Below are positions 1-7,670 of a DNA stretch of 32,222 bases, piece after piece; position 1 is the stretch's first letter; every line of letters begins with the position of its first letter. The position numbers and the translations under genes were made by a program. The notes beneath the pieces are model-generated. The model was not told the origin of the DNA, did no database searches, and saw only the letters and a program-made list of their open reading frames with translations. Origin of the DNA: Desulfoluna sp. (GTDB lineage Bacteria > Desulfobacterota > Desulfobacteria > Desulfobacterales > Desulfolunaceae); the NCBI RefSeq assembly GCF_030145185.1, contig NZ_JAQYWB010000064.1, positions 1 to 32,222 on the forward strand. The letters are read 5' to 3'.

Positions 1-205
1 GGGCCAGGCGGGTGGCAGACTGCTGAGGGACCACGCCGAAGGATAAGACGGGTTTGGGCTCCACCGCCCCTGCCTGCAGAGGAATCAGCAACAGAAGCAG
101 GCACCCGAGAATCCAGGCGGCCGGGGATAAGCCGGTCCGCCGGGGGAGGTGTTGTGATAAAAAGGGCGGCTCCTGGCCGCGGTCAGGGAGGGGCTTTTTG
201 TTCAT
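1..205 (-). CDS. PhnD-like phosphate/phosphonate ABC transporter substrate-binding protein (5' part only)
   Basis: Only the first 68 codons are inside the window; the gene runs off the left edge on the minus strand. The start ATG at 205-203 is preceded by AAGGAG with a 7-nt spacer. The protein begins with a charged N-terminus, then a hydrophobic signal segment (about residues 35-48, ILGCLLLLLIPL followed by QAGA). The mature start then reads LSFGVVPQQSATRLA, which is the typical opening of PhnD-family periplasmic binding proteins for phosphonate, phosphite or phosphate. The role would be capture of phosphorus compounds in the periplasm for an ABC importer, or, in some relatives, sensing as part of a two-component protein. 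The rest of the gene and any permease partners lie outside, so the substrate cannot be settled. The family call rests on about 15 residues but the motif is distinctive. Confidence 0.75.
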   Translation of the reverse strand, partial: MNKKPLPDRGQEPPFLSQHLPRRTGLSPAAWILGCLLLLLIPLQAGAVEPKPVLSFGVVPQQSATRLA

Positions 206-744
206 GGGAAAGCTCCTTTTTATGTCACGATTCAGTTCGCATCAAATCAAAAGAGTTTTGGGGACCAGGGGGAGCAAAAGGGTGCACAGGCACCGTCTCT
301 ACGGGGTTTCGCAGGGAGGGATGTTTTCACCGCCCTGGCCGCCTGAGGGAGAGTGAGCGGAAGCGTTTTTTAGAGAATGCAAGTGTCTCAGGCCTGTGTA
401 ACGGCGCGTCAGTGAGGTGTCCCATGACGTCTCTATCGATGCCTTGAGAGAATCGGGCGGGCTGCGTTGATGTTGAACGCTCGGGTAACTTTATCTTTAT
501 ACCAGATTGATTCTCAGACGACAATCGGTCTTTCTCGGGTGACATTTTATTGACTAAGCGCGCGTTTTCTTTTGGCTGTCGCTTATATTTTTTTGTAAAT
601 CGGACCGAGATTCGTGTATGGCTATAGGGCGGTTTGACCTGGTGGCCCGTTGACCTGCCTTGGCCCTATTGTCCCATGGCTTTTCCATCGACAGCAACGG
701 GGCTTTGTTGAAAAGAGTGATGAGACGAAATGAAGGAGGCGAAC
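206..744. other. Divergent intergenic region, no gene seen
   Basis: This 539-base spacer separates the minus-strand PhnD-like gene from the plus-strand nucleoside transporter. Short open frames exist on both strands but none has a ribosome binding site with family-like protein sequence. It should hold both promoters. I found no convincing -35/-10 pair with correct spacing: a TTGACT at 550-555 and an AT-rich TATATT at 584-589 are 28 bases apart. Nothing resembling a known riboswitch was recognised. Confidence 0.5.
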
Positions 745-1986
745 ATGATTCAGAGCCTGTTCGGGTTGCTGGTATTGACGGCAATAGCCTGGGGGTTGAG
801 TGAACAGCGGCAGGTGTCTCAGTGGCGCAATATTCTTATTGGGCTGGGACTTCAGTTTTTTCTGGCGCTTCTGCTGTTGAAATGGGCTCTGTTTCGAGAC
901 TTTTTTATCATGCTCAACGGGGCGGTTCTCGCCCTGGAAGAAGCCACCCAGGCAGGGACGGGGTTCGTGTTCGGTTACTTAGGGGGGGGGCGCTTTCCCT
1001 TTGAGGTGACGGCCCCCGGGGCCGATTTTATTCTCGCCTTTCGCGCCCTTCCCATTCTTCTTGTCATGAGCGCCTTATCCGCCTTGCTTTTTTACTGGCG
1101 CGTTCTGCCAAAGATTGTTCAGGGCTTTTCATGGCTTTTGCAGCGCAGCATGGGCGTGGGCGGGGCGCTGGGGGTGGGGGCCGCGGCCAATGTCTTTGTG
1201 GGGATGGTGGAGGCTCCGCTGCTGATCCGACCCTATCTGGCACAGCTTACCCGAAGCGAGTTGTTTGCCGTCATGACCTGCGGCATGGCCACGGTGGCCG
1301 GGACCGTCCTGGTTCTTTATGCCAGCTTTATCGGAAACATCATCCCCGATGCCCTCGGGCACATTCTGACGGCTTCCTTGATCAGTGTGCCTTCCGCTCT
1401 GATGGTTTCAAGGCTGATGGTTCCCGAAACCGGTGAGGAGACCTCCGGGGAGATCGATCCGTCTCAATCCGCGTCCAGCACCATGGATGCCATCAATCAG
1501 GGTACCATGGCCGGGTTGACTCTCTTCTTGAACGTCACCGCCATGCTCCTTGTTCTGGTCGCCCTGGTCCATCTCGTGAATCAGATGGTCGGCCTGCTGC
1601 CGGACGTCTATGGCTCGGCCTTGTCCCTCCAGCGCATTCTCGGCTGGCTGATGGCCCCCGTGGTCTGGCTCATGGGCATTCCCTGGGCCGAAGCCCAGAC
1701 GGCAGGGAGCCTCATGGGTGTGAAGACCGTGCTCAATGAACTCCTGGCCTACCTTCAGCTGGCCAGCCTGCCCCCGGGGGCGCTGTCTCCCCGCAGCCAG
1801 ATGATCATGACCTATGCCCTCTGCGGATTTGCCAACTTTGGCAGCCTGGGTATCATGCTGGGGGGATTCAGTACCATGGTCCCCGAACGCCGCGAAGAGA
1901 TCGTCGGCCTCGGTTTGAAATCCATTGTTTCAGGAACCCTCGCCACGTGCATGACAGGCGCCATGGTGGGGGTAATGATGAACTGA
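745..1986 (+). CDS. NupC-type concentrative nucleoside transporter (CNT family)
   Basis: This is a 413-residue inner-membrane protein, a normal CNT/NupC length, expected to import nucleosides by ion symport. Hydrophobic segments run through the whole chain. Family landmarks are visible: the EAPLLIRPYL stretch with Glu at about residue 156, GMATVAGTVLVLYASFIG just after it, a central NVTAMLLVLVALVHLVN segment, and CGFANFGSLGIMLGG near the C-terminus, matching the conserved CGFANF motif. An upstream in-frame ATG exists at 730, but the AAGGAGG at 733-739 lies 5 bases before the ATG at 745, so 745 is the likely start. The gene stands alone on the plus strand; no nucleoside hydrolase or phosphorylase adjoins it. 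It could feed the same pyrimidine salvage as the NCS1 permease and dihydropyrimidinase-type genes at 14-17 kb, but that is inference. Confidence 0.88.
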   Translation: MIQSLFGLLVLTAIAWGLSEQRQVSQWRNILIGLGLQFFLALLLLKWALFRDFFIMLNGAVLALEEATQAGTGFVFGYLGGGRFPFEVTAPGADFILAFRALPILLVMSALSALLFYWRVLPKIVQGFSWLLQRSMGVGGALGVGAAANVFVGMVEAPLLIRPYLAQLTRSELFAVMTCGMATVAGTVLVLYASFIGNIIPDALGHILTASLISVPSALMVSRLMVPETGEETSGEIDPSQSASSTMDAINQGTMAGLTLFLNVTAMLLVLVALVHLVNQMVGLLPDVYGSALSLQRILGWLMAPVVWLMGIPWAEAQTAGSLMGVKTVLNELLAYLQLASLPPGALSPRSQMIMTYALCGFANFGSLGIMLGGFSTMVPERREEIVGLGLKSIVSGTLATCMTGAMVGVMMN

Positions 1987-2385
1987 GAAAGGGAGAGAAC
2001 AGACCTTGAATGGCAAAGCGGCCCCCTCTGCTCCGCATAGAAGGGGGGGCGGCAGACATGTTCGTGACGGATAGCGTTGACCGCCGGAATGGATTGCTGT
2101 TAGTGTGTTTGGTGATTCATTTGACATGAAATAAGCAGGTTAAGCCTGCTCTGTGACCTGCTTTAAATGTGGCGCGCTTTGCCTCCTGAGTTCTTTTACC
2201 GAACGGTCCCCACCAAAGTACCTGCAGCTCCGGCCTTTTCGAGGCAGGGAGCTGGCCTTTACGTCCCAAGCGAATGGAGACGCATGGCAGGCCCCAAGGC
2301 CCGATGCGCATTCGCGCCCCCGCATTTGAAGTGTTTTCCCTGCCCATAACCTGTTGGAATCTCAAGTGTCGTCCAGGAGGACATG
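1987..2385. other. Intergenic leader of the CoA-transferase gene, several stem-loops
   Basis: No gene is supported here. A C-rich/G-rich imperfect inverted repeat at about 2021-2050 could fold after the transporter stop codon but lacks a T-run. A short stem-loop AGCAGG/CCTGCT lies at 2134-2150. A larger bulged hairpin at 2270-2315 is listed separately. The last bases carry the AGGAGG (2375-2380) that serves the next gene. Confidence 0.5.
2270..2315 (+). repeat. Bulged hairpin resembling stem I of the dispersed 3'-end repeat
   Basis: GCGAATG (2270-2276) pairs with CATTCGC (2309-2315), and CGCAT (2281-2285) pairs with ATGCG (2304-2308), with GAGA bulged out on the left arm and an 18-base loop. 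The GCGAATG/CATTCGC arms are the same as the outer stem of the dispersed repeat found elsewhere in this window, but the second palindrome and T-run are missing. It may be a degenerate relative, or a leader structure of the CoA-transferase gene about 70 bases downstream. Confidence 0.45.
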
Positions 2386-4371
2386 ATGGAGAAAAAAAAG
2401 CTGTCTCATCCCTTTAATCCAAGCTTAGAGCCCGGTCCCATCCATAAAAACAAAGTGGTGACGGCTGAGGAGGCCGTGGAAATTGTCCAGAATGGCGATG
2501 TGATCGGGCTCGGCGGATTTGTCGGGAGCGGTTTCGCAGAGGAGATCGCCCTGGCGTTGGAGTCGCGATTTTTGACGACCGGACATCCCCGGGACCTGAC
2601 CCTCTATTTTGCGGCCGGACAAGGGGACGGCCGGGACCGGGGGGTCAATCACCTCGCCCATGAGGGGATGATCAAGCGAGCCATCGGCGGGCACTGGGGG
2701 CTCATCCCCAAGATGCAGAAGCTGGCCATCGATAACAAGATCGAAGCGTATAATTTTCCCCAGGGCTGCCTGGCTCATATGTTGAGGGATGCCGGGGCGC
2801 ATAAGCCCAGGACCATTACCCGAGTGGGGCTCGGGACGTATATCGATCCCCGTCACGGTGGGGGAAAGATCAACGAGCGGACCACCGAGGAGCTGGTGGA
2901 GCTGGTGACGTTTGACGGGAAAGAATATCTGGCCTACAAAACCCAGCCCATCGATGTGGCCTTTATTCGAGGCACCACCGCCGATATGGATGGGAACATC
3001 AGCATGGAGAAGGAGGCCTTGACCTTAGAGAGCCTTTCCCTGGCCATCGCTGCGAAAAACAACGACGGGTTTGTCATTGTCCAGGTGGAACGGGTCGCCG
3101 AAAAGGGGGCGCTTCCGCAGCGAAACGTTAAAATTCCGGGGGTTATGGTGGATTGCGTGGTGGTGGCGACCGCGCCTGAAAACCACATGCAGACCTTTGA
3201 CGTGGCCTACAGCCCCGCCTTTGCCGGGGAGTTCCGGGTTCCCCTCTCCTCCATCAAGCCTCTCCCCTTAGACGAGCGCAAAATCATTGCGAGGCGAGCC
3301 GCCTTTGAGTTGATCCCCAACAGCGTCGTGAACTTAGGGATCGGGATGCCGGAAGGGGTGGCCAACGTGGCCGCCGAGGAGAATGTCTTTGATTACATCA
3401 CCCTGACGGCAGAGCCTGGGGTCATCGGAGGCATTCCGGCCGGCGGCTTGAGCTTTGGTGCCGCCGCCAATGTGGATGCCATCATCGATCAGCCCTATCA
3501 GTTTGATTTTTATGATGGCGGTGGGCTGGATCTTTGCGTCCTCGGCCTTGCGCAGGCCGATCAGGCGGGCAATTTAAATGTCAGTAAATTCGGGTCGAGG
3601 CTTGCCGGATGCGGCGGGTTTATCAATATCAGCCAGAACGCCAAGAAGATTGTCTTTGTGGGGACCTTTACCGCCGGGGGGCTGAAGGTCTCCGTGGCCG
3701 ACGGGACACTTCGCATCGACCAGGAGGGGAAAACCAAAAAATTTGTGGACGCGGTGGAGCAGATTACCTTTTCGGGACAGATTGCGACGGAGACCGGATA
3801 TCCGGTTCTTTATATCACCGAACGATGCGTCTTCGAGCTTTCATCGGAGGGGCTGGTGCTGACGGAGATCGCACCGGGGATCGACCTCGAACGGGATATT
3901 CTGTCACAGATGGATTTTCGGCCGGTGATCACGGGAGAGCCCCGGCTCATGGATCGGCGCCTTTTTGCCCCCGAGGCCATGGGGCTCAAGGGCGAGCTCC
4001 TCTCCATTCCCCTCGAACGCCGTCTGGGTTACGACCCGGATCAAGGGGTGTTCTACGTTAACTTCGAAGGCCTCTCCATCCGCTCCCGTGATGAAATTGT
4101 GTCGATCGAAGCGCAGGTGGCCGCCATCCTGTCCCCCGTGGGCGCGAGGGTGAAAGCCATTGTGAACTATGACAACTTTGATATTTCTCCAGAGCTGATT
4201 GATGAGTACATGGATATGGTGAAATCCATCATGGATCGTTTCTACAGCGATGTGACGCGCTACACCACCAGTACCTTTATGCGGATGAAGATGGGGGAGT
4301 CCCTGAAAGCGAGAAATCTCTCGCCCCATATTTATGAAACACGCTCGGAAGCCTCAGCGGCTCTCAAGTAA
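2386..4371 (+). CDS. Acyl-CoA:acetate/3-ketoacid CoA-transferase, fused alpha-beta (propionate CoA-transferase type), C-terminally extended
   Basis: This cytoplasmic family I CoA-transferase moves CoA between short-chain acids through a glutamyl-CoA thioester. The N-terminal half is the alpha-type domain ([20 protein letters not shown], then [13 protein letters not shown] and [16 protein letters not shown]). The second half is the beta-type domain ([14 protein letters not shown]) with the catalytic Glu at about residue 343 in [10 protein letters not shown]. Fused enzymes of the Pct/YdiF kind are usually about 520-530 residues. This one is 661, with an extra region of roughly 130 residues after the [22 protein letters not shown] segment. 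That tail ([23 protein letters not shown] and onward) is hydrophilic and not recognised. Two ATGs occur at 2383 and 2386; AGGAGG at 2375-2380 is better spaced (5 bases) for 2386. A role in fermentation or activation of acetate, propionate or butyrate is likely; the exact substrate is not readable. Confidence 0.88.
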   Translation: MEKKKLSHPFNPSLEPGPIHKNKVVTAEEAVEIVQNGDVIGLGGFVGSGFAEEIALALESRFLTTGHPRDLTLYFAAGQGDGRDRGVNHLAHEGMIKRAIGGHWGLIPKMQKLAIDNKIEAYNFPQGCLAHMLRDAGAHKPRTITRVGLGTYIDPRHGGGKINERTTEELVELVTFDGKEYLAYKTQPIDVAFIRGTTADMDGNISMEKEALTLESLSLAIAAKNNDGFVIVQVERVAEKGALPQRNVKIPGVMVDCVVVATAPENHMQTFDVAYSPAFAGEFRVPLSSIKPLPLDERKIIARRAAFELIPNSVVNLGIGMPEGVANVAAEENVFDYITLTAEPGVIGGIPAGGLSFGAAANVDAIIDQPYQFDFYDGGGLDLCVLGLAQADQAGNLNVSKFGSRLAGCGGFINISQNAKKIVFVGTFTAGGLKVSVADGTLRIDQEGKTKKFVDAVEQITFSGQIATETGYPVLYITERCVFELSSEGLVLTEIAPGIDLERDILSQMDFRPVITGEPRLMDRRLFAPEAMGLKGELLSIPLERRLGYDPDQGVFYVNFEGLSIRSRDEIVSIEAQVAAILSPVGARVKAIVNYDNFDISPELIDEYMDMVKSIMDRFYSDVTRYTTSTFMRMKMGESLKARNLSPHIYETRSEASAALK

Positions 4372-4390
4372 GACATTGCAATGCCCGTGG

Positions 4391-4611
4391 CCTTCAAGGT
4401 GGCACACCTTGCCGCCGGAGTTATTCCGGTTCATGTCAACCCGTGAATTGGCACTGAAGCACCGGCAGCTCATGCCCTTGCGACAGCCGTTGCCTTCCCT
4501 CAGCCATCACGCGAATGCGGAAGCGAGGTACCCGGAGTACCAGCCGCCGAAGAGCATTCGCAAACCCGCTTTCAAGGTGGCGCCACCTTGCCGCCGGAGG
4601 CCTGCTTTTTT
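4391..4611 (+). repeat. Dispersed structured repeat, copy R1 (long form)
   Basis: The right-hand core holds an outer stem GCGAATGCGG (4511-4520) with GCATTCGC (4554-4561), an inner small hairpin around GGTACCCGGAGTACC, then the 18-bp palindrome CAAGGTGGCGCCACCTTG (4573-4590), GCCGCCGGAGGC and a T-run ending at 4611. The left half (4391-4500) is a second, partial unit (TTCAAGGTGGCACACCTTGC, GCCGCCGGAGTTATTCCGG) shared with copy R3. It lies between convergent genes: just after the CoA-transferase stop and 6 bases before the stop codon of the exporter pseudogene. In the plus direction the GC-rich hairpin plus T-run could terminate the CoA-transferase transcript. Confidence 0.8.
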
Positions 4612-4617
4612 CAATCC

Positions 4618-5499
4618 TTATTTTTTAAGCAGAAAGACCCCGACAAAGATCATCCCGGTGGATAGAACGTCCATCAGCTCGATGGGCTCGCCCACAAGGA
4701 GCCACCCGATGAAAAGGGCGACCACCGGGGGCAGGTAGGTGACGGAGGATGCGGCCACGGCGCCCAGGGTCTCTACGATGTAGTAGTAGAGGATGTAGGC
4801 GAGGCCGGTGCCGAGGATGCCCAGGCCCACGATGAGGCCGATGGAGGCGTGGGGGTCGGTCCAGAGGGTACCGATTCCGGCGGTGTCTGTGAGAAGGGAC
4901 AGGATGAGAAGACCGAAGCCGAGCTGGTAGGTGGTCAGCGCCGCCGCCGGGATGCGCAAGGGGACGATAAACTTGCGGGCGTAGACAAAGGAGCCACCCA
5001 CGCTTAACGAGCCGGCGATCATGTAGCCGATCCCTTCCAGATTGGTGGTGAGCACTTCCTGGCCAGAGGGCCGGGCAATGAGCACCACACCTGCAAACGC
5101 GATGAGCACGCCGGTAATGTTGCGCACGGAGGCCTTCTCTTCAGGGATAAAAAGGAGGGCCATGATAAAGGCAAAAAGGGGGATCGCGCCGCTGACCGCC
5201 CCGGCAATGCCGGAGAGCAGCAAATCCGCGCCTTTCGAAAAGACGTCTTAGTAGAAGGCGGTGGCCAGGATGGACATCACGATAAAATGGTGCGCATGGC
5301 GAAGGTGACGCAGGTGGAGCGACCGCCTGGCCCCCGCATAGATCAGCACAGGGATCAACCCGAAGAGCACCCGGAATAAGACAATCTGCCCGGGCGATAT
5401 CAGGGCAACCGCCATTTTCATGTAGATAAAGTTGCTTCCCCAGACGGCTCCGAGAACGGCGAAAATAAGAAGGGGAAGATGTTTTCTCTGGGACGTCAT
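4618..5499 (-). pseudogene. EamA/DMT-family exporter interrupted by an in-frame TAA
   Basis: Read on the minus strand from ATG at 5499, the frame gives a typical drug/metabolite transporter start (LPLLIFAVLGAVWGSNFIYM) and stops at a TAA at 5250-5248 after ILATAFY. The same frame continues without shift through DVFSKGADLLLSGIAGAVSG to a normal end at 4618 (ASSVTYLPPVVALFIGWLLVGEP, then FVGVFLLKK). Together the parts make about 293 codons, the usual 10-helix two-EamA-domain length. Relatives normally have Tyr or Phe residues at the interrupted place, so a single base change of a TAC/TAT codon explains it. The second part has only a TTG at 5223 and no evident ribosome site. The gene would have been a broad inner-membrane exporter. 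A sequencing error or read-through are alternatives. Confidence 0.8.
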
Positions 5500-5552
5500 G
5501 GGTTGCGGGTCCTTATGGTGTGGAAAGAAGGAGCCTCTTTCGCATTACGAAT

Positions 5553-6059
5553 TTATTCAACGATAAGAACGTCTCCTGGTTCTGGAAGACGAAGTGCCAT
5601 TAACTCAGCGTCTTTGAGTTCTCGGCCAAACCATAGATAGGCCTTTCTGGCTCCCACGGCATACGATAATTTTATTAATGCCTTATTTTCACTGTGAGAG
5701 GGTGCCCCACCCATTTTTTTTGTTGGATGCATAATGATGATGGGTTTAACCCATTTCTTTCTTTCGGTAATTTTCGACATAAAATGCACCAACGTGGCGT
5801 GTGCAACGTCGAAATCACTTATGCCGCCTTCTGGATGAGAAAAACCATTATGAATCGAAATGTCAGGATTTGATGTCTTTTCAACGTCAGCCCCAATCGC
5901 AAGGATGATTTTTTTACCCTGCCTGTTTTTTTTTATCGCCAGAAGTGGCCTGTCTTCATACGTTTTCCCCGTTTCGACATGCTTCACGGACACCCAGTCA
6001 CCGCTGAATTTTATATAAAAAGTATGTCGAAAGAATGTGTCACACAAAAAATTAAGCAT
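5553..6059 (-). CDS. Small MreB-like (actin-fold) protein, partial domain
   Basis: This 168-residue soluble protein has no signal peptide. Its middle and C-terminal parts resemble the first subdomain of MreB: GGISDFDVAHATLVHFMSKI matches the conserved DG-(V/I)-I-A-D-F-(x)-V/A-(x)-M region, KPIIIMHPTKKMGGAPSHSE matches the RP-x-V-x-I-x-VP stretch, and KALIKLSYAVGARKAYLWFG matches the region where MreB has A-(x)-AGA-(x)-x-VYLI-E-P. The N-terminus (FSGDWVSVKHVETGKTYEDR, LLAI) fits the early beta strands. The phosphate-binding DLGT motif is not visible, and the whole second half of MreB is absent. Start ATG 6059 has AGGGAAGA upstream. It stands alone on the minus strand between an exporter pseudogene and the transport operon. 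Related short MreB-like proteins may exist in other bacteria, but I do not know a function. It could also be a decayed mreB duplicate. Confidence 0.5.
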   Translation of the reverse strand: MLNFLCDTFFRHTFYIKFSGDWVSVKHVETGKTYEDRPLLAIKKNRQGKKIILAIGADVEKTSNPDISIHNGFSHPEGGISDFDVAHATLVHFMSKITERKKWVKPIIIMHPTKKMGGAPSHSENKALIKLSYAVGARKAYLWFGRELKDAELMALRLPEPGDVLIVE

Positions 6060-6220
6060 GGTTTATCTTCCCTGAAGCCATCGAACGCGCACGGATGGGC
6101 TTGTGCTCCTGCGGCATGGGCGTGATCGTTTGAGGTGACCCGGTCCTTATACCCGCATACAAGGCCAGGTCCCTGGAGACGTCAGCATAGCATGACGAAT
6201 GGGGCTTGGAGGGCGTGCTT

Positions 6221-7429
6221 TTAAAAATCAGACTCAACGGTCCAGTCAAGCAATTGAACCGCACGGAGTTTCTTTGCGGTTTTTCGGTCCACCCCATAGA
6301 TGGTCTGGTAGAAATCGAGGACCCATTGATGAACCTTTATGTCGGCAAACCGGTCGGGGTATGCTGTTTTTGCGATGACCATCAAGTCGATGGGGTGTTC
6401 GATTCGTGATGCATCGCAGTTTGACGGGGTGAAGGGGAGGGCGCTGACGTTTTTTTCCCTCACCGCTTTCAGGTCCTGGAAATCCTGGTAGTAGGGAGCG
6501 TTGTAGATCTCTTCAGGGGGATGATACCCGAAGGACGTTGTGAGAATGAGAATGTCCGGGTTGATGGCGAAAACCTGTTCGGCGCTTAGCAATCCTGTGT
6601 CCGGGGTATGATATTTTACGTTGTACGCACTCTTCGCGTTGACGATCTCTTCGATATAATACTTGATGATGCCACTTCGGGCATTCCCGGCGCCTCCGGC
6701 GCTTCTGGCTTTGGATGAAAGCCCCAATGCCAGGACCCTTGGTTTTTGAGATTCGGGGACGTCCTTTGTTCTATCCTGAATGGCTTTGACGCTGTTTTGG
6801 AGAATGGCCGCGATCTGATTGGCTTTTTCTTCTTTGCCGAATATTTGGCCGATCAGGCGAATCTCTTCGGGGATTTTATTGAGATTCGGGGTGTCAAGGC
6901 ATGGGGGGGCAAACAGAGTGACAACGGGTATCCCAAGGGACTCAATGATGGTGATGTTTTTGGTCAGGATCTGGCTGGAGGTGCCCCAGGAGGCAGAGCA
7001 GGAACCGGCTCTTATAATGACGACATCCGGCTCCAGGCTCGCAAGGGTTTCAAAGTTGATCCCGCTTGCGTCTTTAACCAGGGGTAAATGGGCAAATCTG
7101 GGATTCAGATACCGGACAGGATTCATGCAGTCGGTATATGAGTAGTCCTTTCCTGAGATGCTGGGGATGGTATAACTGGATGTTTTTCTCAAGGATTTTG
7201 AGCCCAGTCCGACAATTTTTTTGGATTCCCCTAAAAGGGTGATGATCCCTTCGGTCAGCCCATCGTCTATGGTGACAATTCGGTGAAGGGTGGCCGGTAT
7301 TCTGACCTGTTCACCCCGGAGATCGGTGATGACCCGGTAGTCCTCGGCAGCCAGATTCTGTATGCCGATGGTAAAGAAAAAAAATAAAAAAAGAATGATG
7401 TATGCTGCGGAACCGCGAGTGGGTTTCAT
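6221..7429 (-). CDS. ABC transporter substrate-binding protein, FepB/BtuF class (paralogue 1)
   Basis: This 402-residue exported protein has a signal peptide at about residues 1-28 (hydrophobic YIILFLFFFFTIGIQNLAA, cleavage before EDYRV). It has the type III periplasmic binding fold signature of metal-chelate/corrinoid carriers: RVITDLRGEQVRIPATLHRIV at the start, LASLEPDVVIIRAG in the first lobe, LLSAEQVFAINPDILIL in the second, and EKNVSALPFTPSNCDASRIEHP near the end. It is clearly paralogous to the protein at 7671-8909; both share the MNPVxxLNP, GSC and SxGYHPPxExYxAPYYQ segments. It is last in the minus-strand operon, 241 bases after paralogue 2 and behind an inverted repeat. ATG 7429 has GGAG 8 bases upstream. 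The ligand is unknown; siderophore, haem, corrinoid or another metal chelate are possible. Confidence 0.85.
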   Translation of the reverse strand: MKPTRGSAAYIILFLFFFFTIGIQNLAAEDYRVITDLRGEQVRIPATLHRIVTIDDGLTEGIITLLGESKKIVGLGSKSLRKTSSYTIPSISGKDYSYTDCMNPVRYLNPRFAHLPLVKDASGINFETLASLEPDVVIIRAGSCSASWGTSSQILTKNITIIESLGIPVVTLFAPPCLDTPNLNKIPEEIRLIGQIFGKEEKANQIAAILQNSVKAIQDRTKDVPESQKPRVLALGLSSKARSAGGAGNARSGIIKYYIEEIVNAKSAYNVKYHTPDTGLLSAEQVFAINPDILILTTSFGYHPPEEIYNAPYYQDFQDLKAVREKNVSALPFTPSNCDASRIEHPIDLMVIAKTAYPDRFADIKVHQWVLDFYQTIYGVDRKTAKKLRAVQLLDWTVESDF

Positions 7430-7532
7430 GATGTCTGCTCCATCTCTAAAAATCTGTTGAGTATGCGTTTATTGGTCTTCGTCATCGTTTGGGCCGCGAC
7501 CTTCAAAAAAACCGAGAAAGATCGACCGAAAC

Positions 7533-7600
7533 GGAGCGCCGCACTCCGGTGCGGCTTTTTAGTCCGTCGTTACCCGTGCCGTACAGGAGTGCGGCGCTCC
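7533..7600. repeat. Intercistronic inverted repeat (15-bp perfect arms) between the two binding-protein genes
   Basis: GGAGCGCCGCACTCC (7533-7547) is the exact reverse complement of GGAGTGCGGCGCTCC (7586-7600), with a 38-base loop. Nested in the left arm, GCCGCAC TCCG GTGCGGC followed by TTTTT (7538-7560) forms a plus-strand terminator-like hairpin that competes with the long stem. In the operon direction (minus) the long stem is not followed by a T-run, so it looks more like a REP-type or mRNA-stabilising element than a terminator. Confidence 0.7.
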
Positions 7601-7670
7601 AGGGGACAAGGGTGTTCGGGGGGTGATGTAATACGCGGATGGCCCAAACGATGATCAAGGCCCGTTTATT

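Noticed and set aside
206-744. Small genes between the PhnD-like and transporter genes
   Set aside because: Open frames of 60-100 codons occur on both strands but are mutually overlapping, lack ribosome sites and show no family-like sequence.
4334-4738. Plus-strand open frame ending in RWHTLPPELF/CRRRPAFF-like peptide
   Set aside because: Similar peptides (such as SRWRHLAAGG) appear in frames at 25189-25629, 31828-32097 and here only because all three run through the dispersed repeat. They are repeat translations, not a protein family.
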